DNA from: Campylobacteraceae bacterium
GTDB taxonomy: Bacteria > Campylobacterota > Campylobacteria > Campylobacterales > Sulfurovaceae
Length of the DNA stretch: 11,913 nt
Assembly: GCA_027023145.1 (NCBI GenBank)
Contig: JALVWV010000136.1
Span: 1-11,913 of the forward strand
Direction: 5' to 3'
The position numbers and the translations under genes are program-made. The notes beneath the pieces were generated by a model. The model was given only the letters and a program-made list of their open reading frames with translations. It made no database searches and had not been told where the DNA came from. This document shows, piece after piece, positions 1 through 7,235 of this stretch. Position 1 is the first letter of the stretch, and every line of letters starts with the position of its first letter.

Positions 1-325
1 GTCACACTTCGAACGGCGTATCGAACCCAAAGTTGCTACGATCAATCTGGAGAGCTTTTTGCATCAGTGCTATGTGGATGAGGCGCTACTGAAGCGACAA
101 ATTGATACCCTTTTGCAGCAGCGGGTGCAGTGTACACTGGGGGACGTGGTGGCGCACTTCGGGGCGGACAAAGGGATTGCGGAGCTTGTAGGCTACTACT
201 CCATCGCCAAATCGCGTAGCACGGCGCGGATCGAGCAGGATACCTATGAGGTGGTCAAAGTGAGGGATTTCGACGGGAACACCAAAAAGGTACGGATACC
301 CAAAACGGTATTTACGAGAGAATAG
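1..325 (+). CDS. jetA: Wadjet type I protein JetA (DUF3375), C-terminal part only
   Basis: The reading frame is open from base 2 to the TAG at 323-325 and gives 107 residues, so this is the 3' end of a gene that begins before the window. A TTG at 59 could be mistaken for a start, but it lies inside the continuing frame. The visible part fits the DUF3375 C-terminus: a helical stretch with VQCTLGDVVAHF, then GIAELVGYYSIAKS, and a beta-rich tail ending in RIPKTVFTRE. JetA is the kleisin-like (MukF/MksF-like) subunit that bridges the JetC heads and carries JetB. Family members are usually about 450-500 residues, so roughly three quarters is missing. Identification rests on this short C-terminus plus the order jetB-jetC-jetD that follows, which makes it quite secure. 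The gap to jetB is 74 nt, much longer than any other junction in the operon. Confidence 0.87.
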   Translation, partial: SHFERRIEPKVATINLESFLHQCYVDEALLKRQIDTLLQQRVQCTLGDVVAHFGADKGIAELVGYYSIAKSRSTARIEQDTYEVVKVRDFDGNTKKVRIPKTVFTRE

Positions 326-369
326 GAGACGGGACTTTCGTCTCGGACTGTGCGGGGTTGAAACCCCGC
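326..369 (+). repeat. two consecutive hairpins between jetA and jetB
   Basis: Hairpin 1 pairs GAGACG (326-331) with CGTCTC (339-344) around a 7-nt loop. Hairpin 2 pairs GCGGGGT (352-358) with ACCCCGC (363-369) around a TGAA loop (359-362). Both stems are perfect. They fill most of the 74-nt jetA-jetB gap and start directly after the jetA stop codon. No T-run follows either stem, so a classic intrinsic terminator is unlikely. The doublet could be a REP-like repeat unit or an RNA processing or mRNA-stability element; the sequence alone does not decide. Confidence 0.6.
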
Positions 370-386
370 CCCCTAAGAAGAGGAGA

Positions 387-392
387 AAAGGA
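387..392 (+). promoter_or_regulatory. ribosome binding site that fixes the jetB start
   Basis: AAAGGA at 387-392 lies 7 nt before the ATG at 400. An in-frame TTG at 358 sits inside the second hairpin and has no comparable site upstream, so the ATG at 400 is the better start. Confidence 0.75.
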
Positions 393-399
393 TACGAAG

Positions 400-972
400 A
401 TGCAACAAGAAGCACGGGAAGCGATTGTGCTGCTGATGAAAGGTCTCTTTGACCGTCGTGACAACGCGGCGGCGTGGGAGGCGCTGACGGGTACGGCGCA
501 TGGGGCGATCCGTGATTACTTCGAGGTGACGGGGCTGGAGCCGGTGATCGATGAGGCCGAGGGGTATGCCTATCTGCGGCAGCGAGAACCCGATGAGGGC
601 GAAGCGGCTCTGCCCAAGCTGATTCCGGCACGGGAGCTGAGTTACAAAGTATCGTTGCTGTGTGTGTTGTTGCGCAAACGGATCGCCGATTTTGATATGC
701 AGAGTGATGATTTTCGTGCGGTGGTGACCCAAGAAGATTTGGTAGAACAGCTGCTGCTCTTTATGCCGGAGACCTTCGATGAGGTGAAGCTCCGCCGTGA
801 GCTTGAGAGTACGATCAAGAAAGTCGAAGAGCTGGGATTTTTGAAGAAGCTGCGGGGTGAAGCGGATCATTATGAGATTCGCCGATCAATCAAAGCCTTT
901 GTCGATGCACAGTGGCTTGCCGATTTTGACCAGAAGCTACAGAAATATCGAGAGGGGAGACTATGGCAATAG
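400..972 (+). CDS. jetB: Wadjet type I protein JetB (DUF4194)
   Basis: 190 residues, starting at the ATG preceded by AAAGGA. The protein matches the DUF4194 pattern: an N-terminal helical part, the hallmark IDEAEGYAYLRQ (about residues 50-60), then SYKVSLLCVLLRKRI (about 83-97), and a winged-helix-like second half with VTQEDLVEQLLLFMP and VKLRRELESTIKKVEELGFL. No signal peptide or membrane segment is seen. JetB is the KITE (MukE/MksE-like) subunit: it dimerises, binds the JetA kleisin and contacts DNA near the JetC heads in the cytoplasm. The gene ends inside jetC (10-nt overlap, 963-972), which points to translational coupling. Start and family are well supported; function is from family knowledge and operon context. 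Confidence 0.92.
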   Translation: MQQEAREAIVLLMKGLFDRRDNAAAWEALTGTAHGAIRDYFEVTGLEPVIDEAEGYAYLRQREPDEGEAALPKLIPARELSYKVSLLCVLLRKRIADFDMQSDDFRAVVTQEDLVEQLLLFMPETFDEVKLRRELESTIKKVEELGFLKKLRGEADHYEIRRSIKAFVDAQWLADFDQKLQKYREGRLWQ

Positions 973-3900
973 CACAACGGTTCGATTTTGCCGAGGACAA
1001 TGCCCATACCGGGTTTCGCTTGGCACACGTCGAGTGGTACAACTGGGGAACCTATGACGGCGATATCTTTGCGCTCGATCTGGAGCGAAAAAATGCTCTA
1101 CTGACAGGTGACATCGGATCGGGGAAATCCACAGTGGTGGATGCCTTAACCACCCTTCTGGTGCCACACAACCGCATCGTCTACAACAAGGCGGCGGGTG
1201 CCGAGAGCCGGGAGCGCAGTCTCCACTCCTACATCGTCGGGGAGTACAAGAGTGTTCGCGACGAGACCTTCGGGAGCGCCAAGGCGGCAGCGTTGCGCGA
1301 TCCGAGTAAGACATTTACCGTCCTGCTGGCGCGTTTCGAGAATGAGGGGTACGATGAACGGCTGACTTTGGCGCAGTTTTTCTGGATCGTCAAGGGGAAG
1401 GTGCAGAAGTTTTACATCGTCTCACAGGGTGCAATGGGGATCAAGCAGGACTTTTTTGACTTTGCCGATATTCGCGATCTGAAGAGACGGCTCAAGAAAC
1501 TGCCCCATACCGAGGTCTTCGATGCCTTCAAGGAGTACAGTGCCCATTTTCGGCGTATGATGGGGATCCGAAACGAACAGGCGTTGCACCTCTTTTATCA
1601 GACCGTTTCGCTCAAATCGATCGGAAATTTGACGGAGTTTATCCGCAATCACATGCTCGAACCCAGCTTGATCGACGAGAAGGTGGATGAGGTGTGTCGC
1701 AACTTTGCCGAACTGACCCATGCACACAACCTGATCATAGAAGCACAGCAGCAGATCGAGATGCTCACCCCCATCGAAAAAGAGAGTCGACGCTATGAAG
1801 AAATGGAAGCGCAAAGAGAAGCGTATCGTGCAATGCGCGAAGCGCTCGACCCCTTCTTTGCCAAACGGCGTATCGGACTCATCGACGAGAAGCTTATCAA
1901 GCTGGAGATCGATACGCAAAAGAGGCGATCGAAGAAGGAGCAGCTCGATGAAGAGCTGGAGCGTAGCGAACGGACGATGCTCGATCTGAAGCTGGAGTTG
2001 CAGAAAAACGGTGCCGACAGGCTGGAGCAGTTGCAGCGGGAGATCGATCGCGAAGCGCAGGAGATGGCACAGCGGCAGGAGGCGAAGCAGCGATACGATA
2101 TCCTTTGTGAAGCGATCGGGATCGAAAAAGCCTCCAATGAACACCGCTTTTTGAAAAACCGTGAAGCAGTGCAGCAACGGCTGAGAGAGATCGAGACCGA
2201 AACGACACGCTTGCAAAATGAAAAGGTCACCAACGGGGTGATCCTCTCGCGCCACAAAGAGCGGGGGGAGAAGCTGGGAGAGGAGATCGCTTACCTCGAA
2301 GCACGCCGCAGCAATATCCCACCCCGTACCGCGCGTATCCGTGACAAGATGGCAGAAGAATTGGGGTTTGCTCCAGAGGATCTACCCTTTGCCGGTGAGT
2401 TGATCCGAAGTACCGATCCCAAATGGCAGGGGGCGACGGAGCGGGTACTGCACAACTTCGCCCTCTCCCTGCTGGTCGATACCGCACACTATGAAGCGGT
2501 GGCGGCGTATGTCGAAAAGACCCATCTTGGTGGTAAGCTGATCTATCTCAAGACAGGTCATGCTCAGAAGATTGAGCCAGTGGAGATCGCTGCCGATTCA
2601 CTGCTCCAGAAGATCGAGATCAAAGCCGATTCCCCTTTCGCCGAGGCGGTGGAGTCGATGGTGGCATCACGGTTCAATATCCCCTGCGTCAAGACGATGG
2701 AGGAGTTCAGACGGCTCAAGCGGGCTGTGACCATCCACGGACAATTCAAGACCTCCTATGAACGTCATGAAAAAGATGACCGCTACGCCATCGATGACCG
2801 TTCCCGCTGGGTGTTGGGGTGGGACAATGCCCAGAAACTCGCTGCCCTGCGTGAGGAGCAACAAGCTCTGGGTGAGAAGATCGCTTATCTGGCTGAGCAG
2901 ATAGAGAAGATCGCCCAAGCACTTCAGGCATTGACAAAAGGGCGGGACAATCTACGCGATCTCCTGGCATTCGATCGTTTCGCCCTCATCGACTGGTATA
3001 CGCCAAGCCACCGTATCGAAGTGTTAAAAGAGGAGCACGAGGCGTTACAGAAGAGTTCAAGCGTTATCGCGGAGCTGACGACACGGTTGGAGCAAGTGAC
3101 TCAGAAGCGGCATGCATTCAAAAAAAAGCTCGACGGACTCACATCGACACTCGGCAAGCTGGAGCAGCAGATCGAAGATCTACAGTTGCAGCGCAACCAT
3201 GCACAGACTCTGGTGGAAAATGCGGAGTCGCTGGAGGGACTGGAGGGGGCGATCGCCGATTTTGCAGGTGAAGCACTCATTTCAGGCATGACGCTGGTGA
3301 CCATTGAATCGCGCAGGAAGGAGGCGCGGGAGCGACTCACCAATGAGATCGACAAGCTCGACAAACGTATTGGGCGATCGCGGGAGAAGATCATCACCGA
3401 TATGGGGCGTTTCAACGCCGCTTTCCCCGTCATCGCCAAAGAGTTTGACGCGGCGGTAGAATCGGCACCCGAATATCGCAAGAAGCTTGCCGAACTCAAG
3501 CGCGATGACCTACCCCGATGGCGCAAACGCTTCAAATCGCTGCTACGTGAAAAGATGGTGCAGCACTTTGTCACCCTGCAATATACGCTGGAGCAACAGA
3601 GCAACGAGATCGTCGAAAAGATCGAGAAGATCAACGCCTCCCTGCAGGACATCGAGTACAGCGAAGGTACCTATATCCGTCTACTTGCCGAGACGGTCAA
3701 GTCCGCAGAGATCCGTGAGTTCAAATCGGATCTCAAGGCGGCAATCTCGGGTGCGATTTTGGAGGACAACAGCTACGATGAGCAAAAGTTTCTTCAGATC
3801 AAGGCGATCATTGAGCGCTTCAATGGACGCGAAGGGCACAGCGATGAGGATCGTAAGTGGCGCAAACGGGTGACCGATGTGCGCAACTGGTTTGATTTTA

Positions 3901-4301
3901 GCGCCGAGGAGCGGTTTGTCAGCAACAATGAGCTCAAAGAGTACTACACCGACAGCGGCGGCAAATCGGGCGGACAAAAGGAGAAACTCGCCTACACGGT
4001 GCTGGCATCGTCTTTGGCATTTCAGTTTGGTCTGGAGCACAACACTGTCCAGAGCCGATCGTTCCGCTTCGTGATGATCGATGAGGCATTTGGACGGGGG
4101 AGTGATGAGAGTACCCGTTACGCCCTGCGACTCTTTGAGAGCCTTGACCTGCAACTGTTGGTGATCACGCCTAAGCAAAAAATCAACGTGATCGAACCTT
4201 ATGTCAAGACCGTACATTTCGTCCACAATGAAGGTGGACGCGCATCGACACTCATCTCGATGAAGATCGAGGAGTTTCGCAAAAGAAAAGAGGAGAGATA
4301 G
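963..4301 (+). CDS. jetC: Wadjet type I SMC-like ATPase JetC
   Basis: 1112 residues, usual length for JetC. The ATG at 963 follows AGGGGA (953-958) and overlaps the jetB end by 10 nt. The N-terminal ATPase half holds Walker A GDIGSGKST (residues 49-57, Lys55). Heptad-rich coiled-coil arms occupy about 265-450 and 620-895, flanking a globular hinge-like part around 455-610. The C-terminal head carries the ABC signature SGGKSGGQKEKLA (from Ser998) and Walker B VMIDEAFGRG with Asp1040 and catalytic Glu1041. JetC is the MukB/Rad50-like motor: ATP binding joins the heads, and the JetABC complex extrudes DNA loops to sense small closed circles, which JetD then cuts. All ATPase motifs are intact, so an active motor is expected. 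A generic SbcC/Rad50 role is unlikely because jetA, jetB and jetD flank it. Confidence 0.95.
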   Translation: MAIAQRFDFAEDNAHTGFRLAHVEWYNWGTYDGDIFALDLERKNALLTGDIGSGKSTVVDALTTLLVPHNRIVYNKAAGAESRERSLHSYIVGEYKSVRDETFGSAKAAALRDPSKTFTVLLARFENEGYDERLTLAQFFWIVKGKVQKFYIVSQGAMGIKQDFFDFADIRDLKRRLKKLPHTEVFDAFKEYSAHFRRMMGIRNEQALHLFYQTVSLKSIGNLTEFIRNHMLEPSLIDEKVDEVCRNFAELTHAHNLIIEAQQQIEMLTPIEKESRRYEEMEAQREAYRAMREALDPFFAKRRIGLIDEKLIKLEIDTQKRRSKKEQLDEELERSERTMLDLKLELQKNGADRLEQLQREIDREAQEMAQRQEAKQRYDILCEAIGIEKASNEHRFLKNREAVQQRLREIETETTRLQNEKVTNGVILSRHKERGEKLGEEIAYLEARRSNIPPRTARIRDKMAEELGFAPEDLPFAGELIRSTDPKWQGATERVLHNFALSLLVDTAHYEAVAAYVEKTHLGGKLIYLKTGHAQKIEPVEIAADSLLQKIEIKADSPFAEAVESMVASRFNIPCVKTMEEFRRLKRAVTIHGQFKTSYERHEKDDRYAIDDRSRWVLGWDNAQKLAALREEQQALGEKIAYLAEQIEKIAQALQALTKGRDNLRDLLAFDRFALIDWYTPSHRIEVLKEEHEALQKSSSVIAELTTRLEQVTQKRHAFKKKLDGLTSTLGKLEQQIEDLQLQRNHAQTLVENAESLEGLEGAIADFAGEALISGMTLVTIESRRKEARERLTNEIDKLDKRIGRSREKIITDMGRFNAAFPVIAKEFDAAVESAPEYRKKLAELKRDDLPRWRKRFKSLLREKMVQHFVTLQYTLEQQSNEIVEKIEKINASLQDIEYSEGTYIRLLAETVKSAEIREFKSDLKAAISGAILEDNSYDEQKFLQIKAIIERFNGREGHSDEDRKWRKRVTDVRNWFDFSAEERFVSNNELKEYYTDSGGKSGGQKEKLAYTVLASSLAFQFGLEHNTVQSRSFRFVMIDEAFGRGSDESTRYALRLFESLDLQLLVITPKQKINVIEPYVKTVHFVHNEGGRASTLISMKIEEFRKRKEER

Positions 4302-5470
4302 TGCGTTACTACGACGCCGACGCTGCGCGAAAAAAGGCATTAAGTCTCTATGAACGGGGGGCGGTACAGGTGGACTATCTGCAAGGGGACACAAAACTGT
4401 TTCCGCTGTACATCCGTTTTAAACGCCCCTCCGAGAGGGTGATCCGCAGTGATTTTGAACTGATACGCAAAGCAATAAAGGCTTCAGAGAGTGCCGGACT
4501 TCCACTGGAGTATCAAACCTTTCGTTTCGCTGCACTTGGTCAACAAAGGTTACCAGTCGGTGTGGTGTTTGAGACACGCGAAACGTATCTGAAGATATTG
4601 GGGCTTGAGGAGCGATTTGATGCCTTTGTAGCAGAGAGCAAAGCGGTGCTGGAGGCGTTTCCCAGTCTGCATTTTTTGCTGATCAAAAAGCCGAAACTGA
4701 TCGAAAACCACAGCGATGCGTGGGGTCGCCTTGTCGCGGTCTGTCGCTATCTGATTGCCCATCCCAACCCCCACATCTATCTACGTGAACTCCCCATCGA
4801 AGGGGTCGATACCAAGTTTATCGCCTCACACAAAAAGGTACTCGATCTGCTATTGACGCACCTGCTACCTGCCAAATCGTACGATGCGACGATCGCGACA
4901 CTCTCCAATGGAGGCTTTGAAGCCAAATACGGCTTTCTCACTCCAGAACCGATGATCCGTTTCCGTCTGCTTGATCCTGCTGATGCTATTGCCGGACAGA
5001 TGGATCTTTCCCTTCCAAAATCTGCTTTTGACCGTTTGACTACGCAAGTAGAGCGCATTTTTGTTGTGGAAAATCTGGCGACATTCCTCGCCTTTCCTCA
5101 TCTCCCCAAAAGTATGGTCATATTCGGTAGCGGTTACGGCGCACGGTATCTCAAGGATGCCCGTTGGATGACAGAACAGTCCCTCTACTACTGGGGCGAC
5201 CTTGACAGCCATGGCTTCGCGATCCTCTCACAGTTTCGCACGGTTTTTCCAAATACCCATTCATTCATCATGGATCAACATACCGCTGACCGTTTCGCCC
5301 ACCTTGCCGTCGAAGAGCCAAAGGAGAAACGCTACGAAGGGAGAGTGGAGAGTTTGAGTGAAGCAGAGAGACGTCTGTTTGAAACACTGCGCCACAAAGC
5401 CTTTCGACTGGAGCAGGAGCGTATACCAATTGGATATGTACAAGAGAGATTGTGTATAATAGCTCCATGA
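4301..5470 (+). CDS. jetD: Wadjet type I nuclease JetD (DUF3322-DUF2220)
   Basis: 389 residues from a GTG that shares its G with the jetC TAG (TAGTG, 1-nt overlap); AGGAGA at 4291-4296 is the likely ribosome site. The first half fits the DUF3322 arm/clamp region. The second half is a DUF2220 Toprim fold related to topoisomerase VI subunit A: VVENLATF supplies Glu257, and WGDLDSHGF supplies Asp300 and Asp302, the acidic residues expected to bind the metal. The end RLEQERIP...YVQERL is typical of the family, so the C-terminus seems complete. JetD is the metal-dependent nuclease that the JetABC motor activates to cleave plasmids. Its TGA overlaps the ATG of the deacetylase gene by 4 nt. The protein looks complete and catalytically intact. 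Confidence 0.94.
   Translation: MRYYDADAARKKALSLYERGAVQVDYLQGDTKLFPLYIRFKRPSERVIRSDFELIRKAIKASESAGLPLEYQTFRFAALGQQRLPVGVVFETRETYLKILGLEERFDAFVAESKAVLEAFPSLHFLLIKKPKLIENHSDAWGRLVAVCRYLIAHPNPHIYLRELPIEGVDTKFIASHKKVLDLLLTHLLPAKSYDATIATLSNGGFEAKYGFLTPEPMIRFRLLDPADAIAGQMDLSLPKSAFDRLTTQVERIFVVENLATFLAFPHLPKSMVIFGSGYGARYLKDARWMTEQSLYYWGDLDSHGFAILSQFRTVFPNTHSFIMDQHTADRFAHLAVEEPKEKRYEGRVESLSEAERRLFETLRHKAFRLEQERIPIGYVQERLCIIAP
5455..5460 (+). promoter_or_regulatory. possible -10 box just before the deacetylase start
   Basis: A perfect TATAAT lies inside the end of jetD, 6 nt before the ATG at 5467. The -35 region is poor (TTGGAT at 5430-5435, 19-nt spacing). If used, transcription would begin at or next to the A of the ATG and give a leaderless or nearly leaderless mRNA. 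It may equally be a chance match within jetD codons. Confidence 0.3.
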
Positions 5471-6375
5471 AGACTGCCTACATCTCCGATCCCTTCTTCC
5501 TCCGACACGAGACAGGGGCTCATCCTGAGTCCCCCAACCGCCTTCGCGCCATCACCCGTGCCGTAGAACCTCTGAATGACCGGCTCATCCCGCTCACGCC
5601 AATCACCGCTTCCAAAAGCATTCTACGGCTCAATCATACTCCTGAACACATCGAAACGGTACAGGAGGCTTCCGCCCATGCCGAAGCACTCGACCCCGAT
5701 ACGGTGTGCTCCCTCGACTCCTACGAAGCCGCATGCAAAGCGGTCGGTGCAGGAATCACGGCCATTGACGGGATTGTGGAGGGACGGTTTGATCGGGCTT
5801 TCTGTGCTGTCCGTCCGCCGGGGCACCACGCGACCCCCACCCAGTCAATGGGCTTCTGTCTGTTCAACAACATTGCCATTACCGCCCGCTACGCACAAAC
5901 CCAGGGGTTTGAAAAAGTGATGATCATCGATTTCGATGTCCACCACGGCAACGGCACGCAGGATGCCTTCTATACTGATGATACGGTGTTTTACTTCTCC
6001 ACCCACCAGACCTTCGCCTATCCCGGTACAGGAATGGAGAATCACCGAGGAGAGGGAGCAGGGGAGGGCTACACCGCCAACTTCCTCATCATGCCCGACA
6101 GCGGCGATACGGAAGTGCTGGAGATCTACCACGACGATCTCCCCCCACTCGTCGAACACTTCGCCCCCGACATCATCCTCGTCTCTGCCGGATACGACCT
6201 CCACGAGAGCGATCCTCTCGCCCAACTCAACGTCACGACAGAGGGCATACGCGAAATCGTCCGATCGATCCTGGATACAGCCGATGTGCCGTTTGTCTTT
6301 TTTCTTGAAGGGGGATATGATGTGGAGGCATTGGGAGAGAATGTGCGGGTGACGTTGGAAGAGATGCTGGTGTAG
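5467..6375 (+). CDS. histone deacetylase family zinc amidohydrolase
   Basis: 302 residues. I chose the ATG at 5467 (ATGA overlap with jetD) over an in-frame GTG at 5452, because the family N-terminus (TAYISDPFFLRHETGAHPESPNR) starts there. Class II deacetylase signatures are complete: RPPGHHAT with the catalytic His120-His121 pair, GFCLFNNIAI, IIDFDVHHGNGTQDAF with zinc ligands Asp157 and His159, SAGYDLHESDPL with third ligand Asp249, and LEGGYD with transition-state Tyr284. The family removes acyl groups from lysines or from small acetylated amines (AcuC, HdaH, acetylpolyamine amidohydrolases). Leu251 follows the Asp249-Pro250 pair where polyamine-specific HDAC10 has Glu, which argues against a polyamine substrate. 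No signal peptide, so cytoplasmic. The true substrate is unknown. It is the last gene of the plus-strand run, tightly coupled to Wadjet. Confidence 0.9.
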   Translation: MKTAYISDPFFLRHETGAHPESPNRLRAITRAVEPLNDRLIPLTPITASKSILRLNHTPEHIETVQEASAHAEALDPDTVCSLDSYEAACKAVGAGITAIDGIVEGRFDRAFCAVRPPGHHATPTQSMGFCLFNNIAITARYAQTQGFEKVMIIDFDVHHGNGTQDAFYTDDTVFYFSTHQTFAYPGTGMENHRGEGAGEGYTANFLIMPDSGDTEVLEIYHDDLPPLVEHFAPDIILVSAGYDLHESDPLAQLNVTTEGIREIVRSILDTADVPFVFFLEGGYDVEALGENVRVTLEEMLV

Positions 6376-6376
6376 G

Positions 6377-6429
6377 GTTGGCTTCAGCCGACAAAATACA
6401 GCAGGCATTCCCCATCAGGAGATGGGGAA
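6377..6429. terminator. two hairpins in the convergent spacer, possible bidirectional terminator
   Basis: The 83-nt spacer (6376-6458) between the deacetylase stop and the frdB stop holds two stems. Hairpin 1 pairs GTTGGC (6377-6382) with GCCGAC (6387-6392) around TTCA, with one G-T wobble, and is followed on the plus strand by AAAATA. Hairpin 2 is a perfect 9-bp stem, TTCCCCATC (6408-6416) with GATGGGGAA (6421-6429), around AGGA. Neither is followed by a clear T-run on either strand, so intrinsic termination is inferred mainly from the convergent position. Alternatively they are REP-like elements or serve as 3' mRNA stabilisers. Confidence 0.45.
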
Positions 6430-6458
6430 CGAGGAGGGGTAGGGGTACGTCTTGAGCC

Positions 6459-7235
6459 TCAGCCCTCGACGCGGATCTCCAACCCGCCGCCGGTGTCTTT
6501 GACGTTGGCGAGTTTGCGGCGCATGTAGGCGATCTTCTCTTGGAGAGGGAGGTTTTTGGGGCAGTTGTCTTCGCAGCCGAGCAGGGTCATGCAGCCAAAG
6601 ATCCCGCTGTCATCTCCCACGAGTTCATAGAAGTCCTCGGCGGTGCGCTCATCGTGCGGATCGATGTCGAACCGCGCGATGCGGTTGAGCCCGACGGCTC
6701 CGACGAAATCGGGGCGCATGAGAGCTGTGGCGCACGAGGAGACGCAGATGCCGCACTCGATGCAGCGGTCGAGCTCAAAGGTGGCATCGGCCACTTCGGG
6801 CTCGATCCGTTTCTCCAGCTTGGTGATGTCCACCTCTTCTTTGGAATGGATCCAGCTCTCGACCCGCTTGGACATTCCGTCCATCCACTGGCCAGTGACG
6901 ACCGAGAGATCCTTGATGAGTTTAAACGATGGCATTGGCATGAGACGAATCACTCCGTCGGGGTAGTCCTTGGTTAGGGTGCGGCACGCCAAGAGGGGCT
7001 TGCCGTTGACCATCATGCCGCAGCTGCCACAGATTCCAGCACGGCAGACGAAGTCAAACGCCAGATCGGGTTCAAACTTTTCCCGGATCATGTTGAGCGC
7101 GACAAACAGCGTCATACCGAGGGTTTCTTCCAAATGGTAAGTGACCATGTGGGGTTTGGACTGTGGGTCGCTCGGGTTGTATTGGAGGATTTCGAAGGTC
7201 AGCATGCGACCTTTATTTTGGGCTGTATCAGGCAT
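6459..7235 (-). CDS. frdB: fumarate reductase iron-sulfur subunit FrdB
   Basis: 258 residues from the ATG at 7235, which has AAGGGG 6 nt upstream and overlaps the frdA end by 8 nt. An in-frame ATG at 7256 would add 7 residues but has only a weak ribosome site. The protein closely follows Wolinella FrdB. Cys64, 69, 72 and 84 (CRAGICGSCG ... LLAC) bind the [2Fe-2S] cluster. CIECGICVSSC (Cys158, 161, 164, 168) and GCMTLLGCEDNCPKN (Cys215, 221, 225) supply the ligands for the [4Fe-4S] and [3Fe-4S] clusters. FrdB passes electrons from the cytochrome b haems to the FAD of FrdA on the cytoplasmic face. The tail after RRKLANV runs about 13 residues beyond the Wolinella end and is glycine-rich. Last gene of the operon. 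Confidence 0.96.
   Translation of the reverse strand: MPDTAQNKGRMLTFEILQYNPSDPQSKPHMVTYHLEETLGMTLFVALNMIREKFEPDLAFDFVCRAGICGSCGMMVNGKPLLACRTLTKDYPDGVIRLMPMPSFKLIKDLSVVTGQWMDGMSKRVESWIHSKEEVDITKLEKRIEPEVADATFELDRCIECGICVSSCATALMRPDFVGAVGLNRIARFDIDPHDERTAEDFYELVGDDSGIFGCMTLLGCEDNCPKNLPLQEKIAYMRRKLANVKDTGGGLEIRVEG

Noticed and set aside
3249..3379. Two GCGATCGC octamers (3249-3256 and 3372-3379), resembling the cyanobacterial HIP1 motif.
   Set aside because: Two copies inside jetC codons rich in Ile, Asp and Arg are expected by chance; there is no wider pattern.
963..4301. jetC as a stand-alone SbcC/Rad50 repair gene.
   Set aside because: No SbcD/Mre11 gene is nearby, and jetA, jetB and jetD flank it in canonical type I Wadjet order.
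3681..4394. A 237-codon minus-strand open frame (and another at 1422-2255) opposite jetC.
   Set aside because: Both are antisense to well-supported ATPase coding sequence and show no recognisable domain.
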